NCBI GenBank assembly: GCA_036525795.1
Contig: DATCZS010000167.1
Location: 1 to 5,734 of the forward strand
Direction: 5' to 3'
Source: DATCZS01 sp036525795
Lineage (GTDB): Bacteria; Actinomycetota; Acidimicrobiia; Spongiisociales; ZC4RG35
Length of the DNA stretch: 5,734 bases
In this document: in pieces, positions 5,050-5,734 of the stretch
Position numbering within the stretch: position 1 is the stretch's first letter
Layout of the letters: each line of letters opens with the position of its first letter
Notes under the pieces: generated by a model
What the model was told of the DNA's origin: nothing
Database searches by the model: none
The model's input: only the letters and a program-made list of their open reading frames with translations
Made by a program: the position numbers and the translations under genes

Positions 5050-5734
5050 CGTCGCGTCGGGTGGCGACCCGCGACGGGGTGAACCTGCGGGTGATATCGA
5101 CGTTCCCCCAGGCGCCGCCGGCCGTGATCCTGGTCCACGGCCTGGCCTCCAACGCCCGTTTGTGGGACGGGGTGAGGGAGGTCCTGTCGGAGTCCGGGAT
5201 CCCGAACGCGGCGGTCGATCTTCGAGGTCACGGCGAGTCCGACCGCCCCGATGCGGGCTACGACCTACCGACCGTGGCAGACGACGTCGCAGACGTGATC
5301 GGGGCCCTCGGCGGCGAGAGGGTGGTTCTGGCCGGTCAGAGCTGGGGAGGCAACGTGGTGCTCGAGTGCGCCTCCCGCCATCCGGACCTGGTTCGATCGG
5401 TGGTGTGTGTCGACGGCGGCTTCCTGCGGATGGCGGACGCGTTCGAGGATCGGGAGCAGATGTGGGACGTGCTGGCCCCGCCTCGCTTCGACGGTCTCAC
5501 GCCCGAACAGCTCGATGCGCGGCTCCGGGTTCGATTCTCCGGCTGGCCGGAGTCGGCGCTGGTCGGTGCCAGGGCGAACTTCGAGCCTGTCGGAGACGGA
5601 TTCGTGCGTGCCAGGCTGTCGAGAGATCGACACCGCGCCGTGCTCGACGGGTTGTGGCATCACGATCCCGATCACGCCGTGTCCGGCGTCGCCGCCCCTG
5701 TGCATCTGATCGTGGCCGGCGACCATCAATCGAA
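5037..5734 (+). CDS. Alpha/beta hydrolase fold protein, 3' end outside window
   Basis: The first 232 codons of an alpha/beta hydrolase are present; the frame is still open at the window end. Landmarks in order are the oxyanion-hole HG in LVHGLASNARLWD (32-44), the DLRGHGESDRP turn (61-71), the nucleophile elbow G100-Q-S102-W-G-G with Ser102 as predicted nucleophile, and a late strand LIVAGD ending in D229, a plausible catalytic acid. The catalytic His would lie beyond the window. The fold covers esterases, epoxide hydrolases, haloperoxidases and others; a Ser nucleophile argues against epoxide hydrolase and dehalogenase (Asp) but leaves the substrate open. The ATG overlaps the DUF427 stop by 13 bases; GTG codons at 5043 and 5046 are alternative starts, the latter giving a GTGA overlap. 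Translational coupling to DUF427 is likely. Confidence 0.9.
   Translation, partial: MGVVTSRRVATRDGVNLRVISTFPQAPPAVILVHGLASNARLWDGVREVLSESGIPNAAVDLRGHGESDRPDAGYDLPTVADDVADVIGALGGERVVLAGQSWGGNVVLECASRHPDLVRSVVCVDGGFLRMADAFEDREQMWDVLAPPRFDGLTPEQLDARLRVRFSGWPESALVGARANFEPVGDGFVRARLSRDRHRAVLDGLWHHDPDHAVSGVAAPVHLIVAGDHQS

Overview
The window is high-GC DNA with dense, mostly touching genes. It looks like an actinobacterial chromosome: an ECF sigma factor with an RskA-type zinc-finger anti-sigma factor, a DUF427 protein and GTG starts all fit. An uncultured, possibly Acidimicrobiia-like lineage is only a guess, since no marker gene is present.

Layout. Positions 1-180 hold no gene but carry an 18-unit array of a 7-bp repeat (27-152). 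From 181 to 4473 everything lies on the minus strand. In transcription order this is a small DUF1475/DUF2834-like membrane protein (4473-4168), an ECF sigma factor (4037-3456), its transmembrane anti-sigma factor (3459-2683, overlapping the sigma stop as GTGA), a PlsC-like membrane acyltransferase (2659-1664), a possible 43-residue bridging ORF (1667-1536) and a class I DNA photolyase (1539-181). An 81-bp divergent region (4474-4554) separates these from two plus-strand genes: a DUF427 protein (4555-5049) and an overlapping alpha/beta hydrolase (from 5037) that runs off the window end.

How the genes may work together. The sigma/anti-sigma pair is a membrane-anchored switch. The acyltransferase starts 23 bp after it, and the photolyase follows within 125 bp on the same strand. 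The simplest reading is a stress or light operon in which the sigma factor controls itself, a lipid-remodelling enzyme and a light-driven DNA repair enzyme. This resembles in outline the RpoE-ChrR regulons of proteobacteria that include photolyase, but with an RskA-type rather than a ChrR-type anti-sigma factor. Co-regulation is inferred from gene order only.

Most notable non-coding or unexplained features: the 7-bp array, in which all 18 units vary at only one position; the small ORF that fills the acyltransferase-photolyase gap with ATGA overlaps at both ends; and an AT-rich control region upstream of the sigma gene with two CGGGAAT copies 17 bp apart. I see no tRNA, rRNA, CRISPR array or mobile element. 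No clearly novel defence or mobile system is visible.
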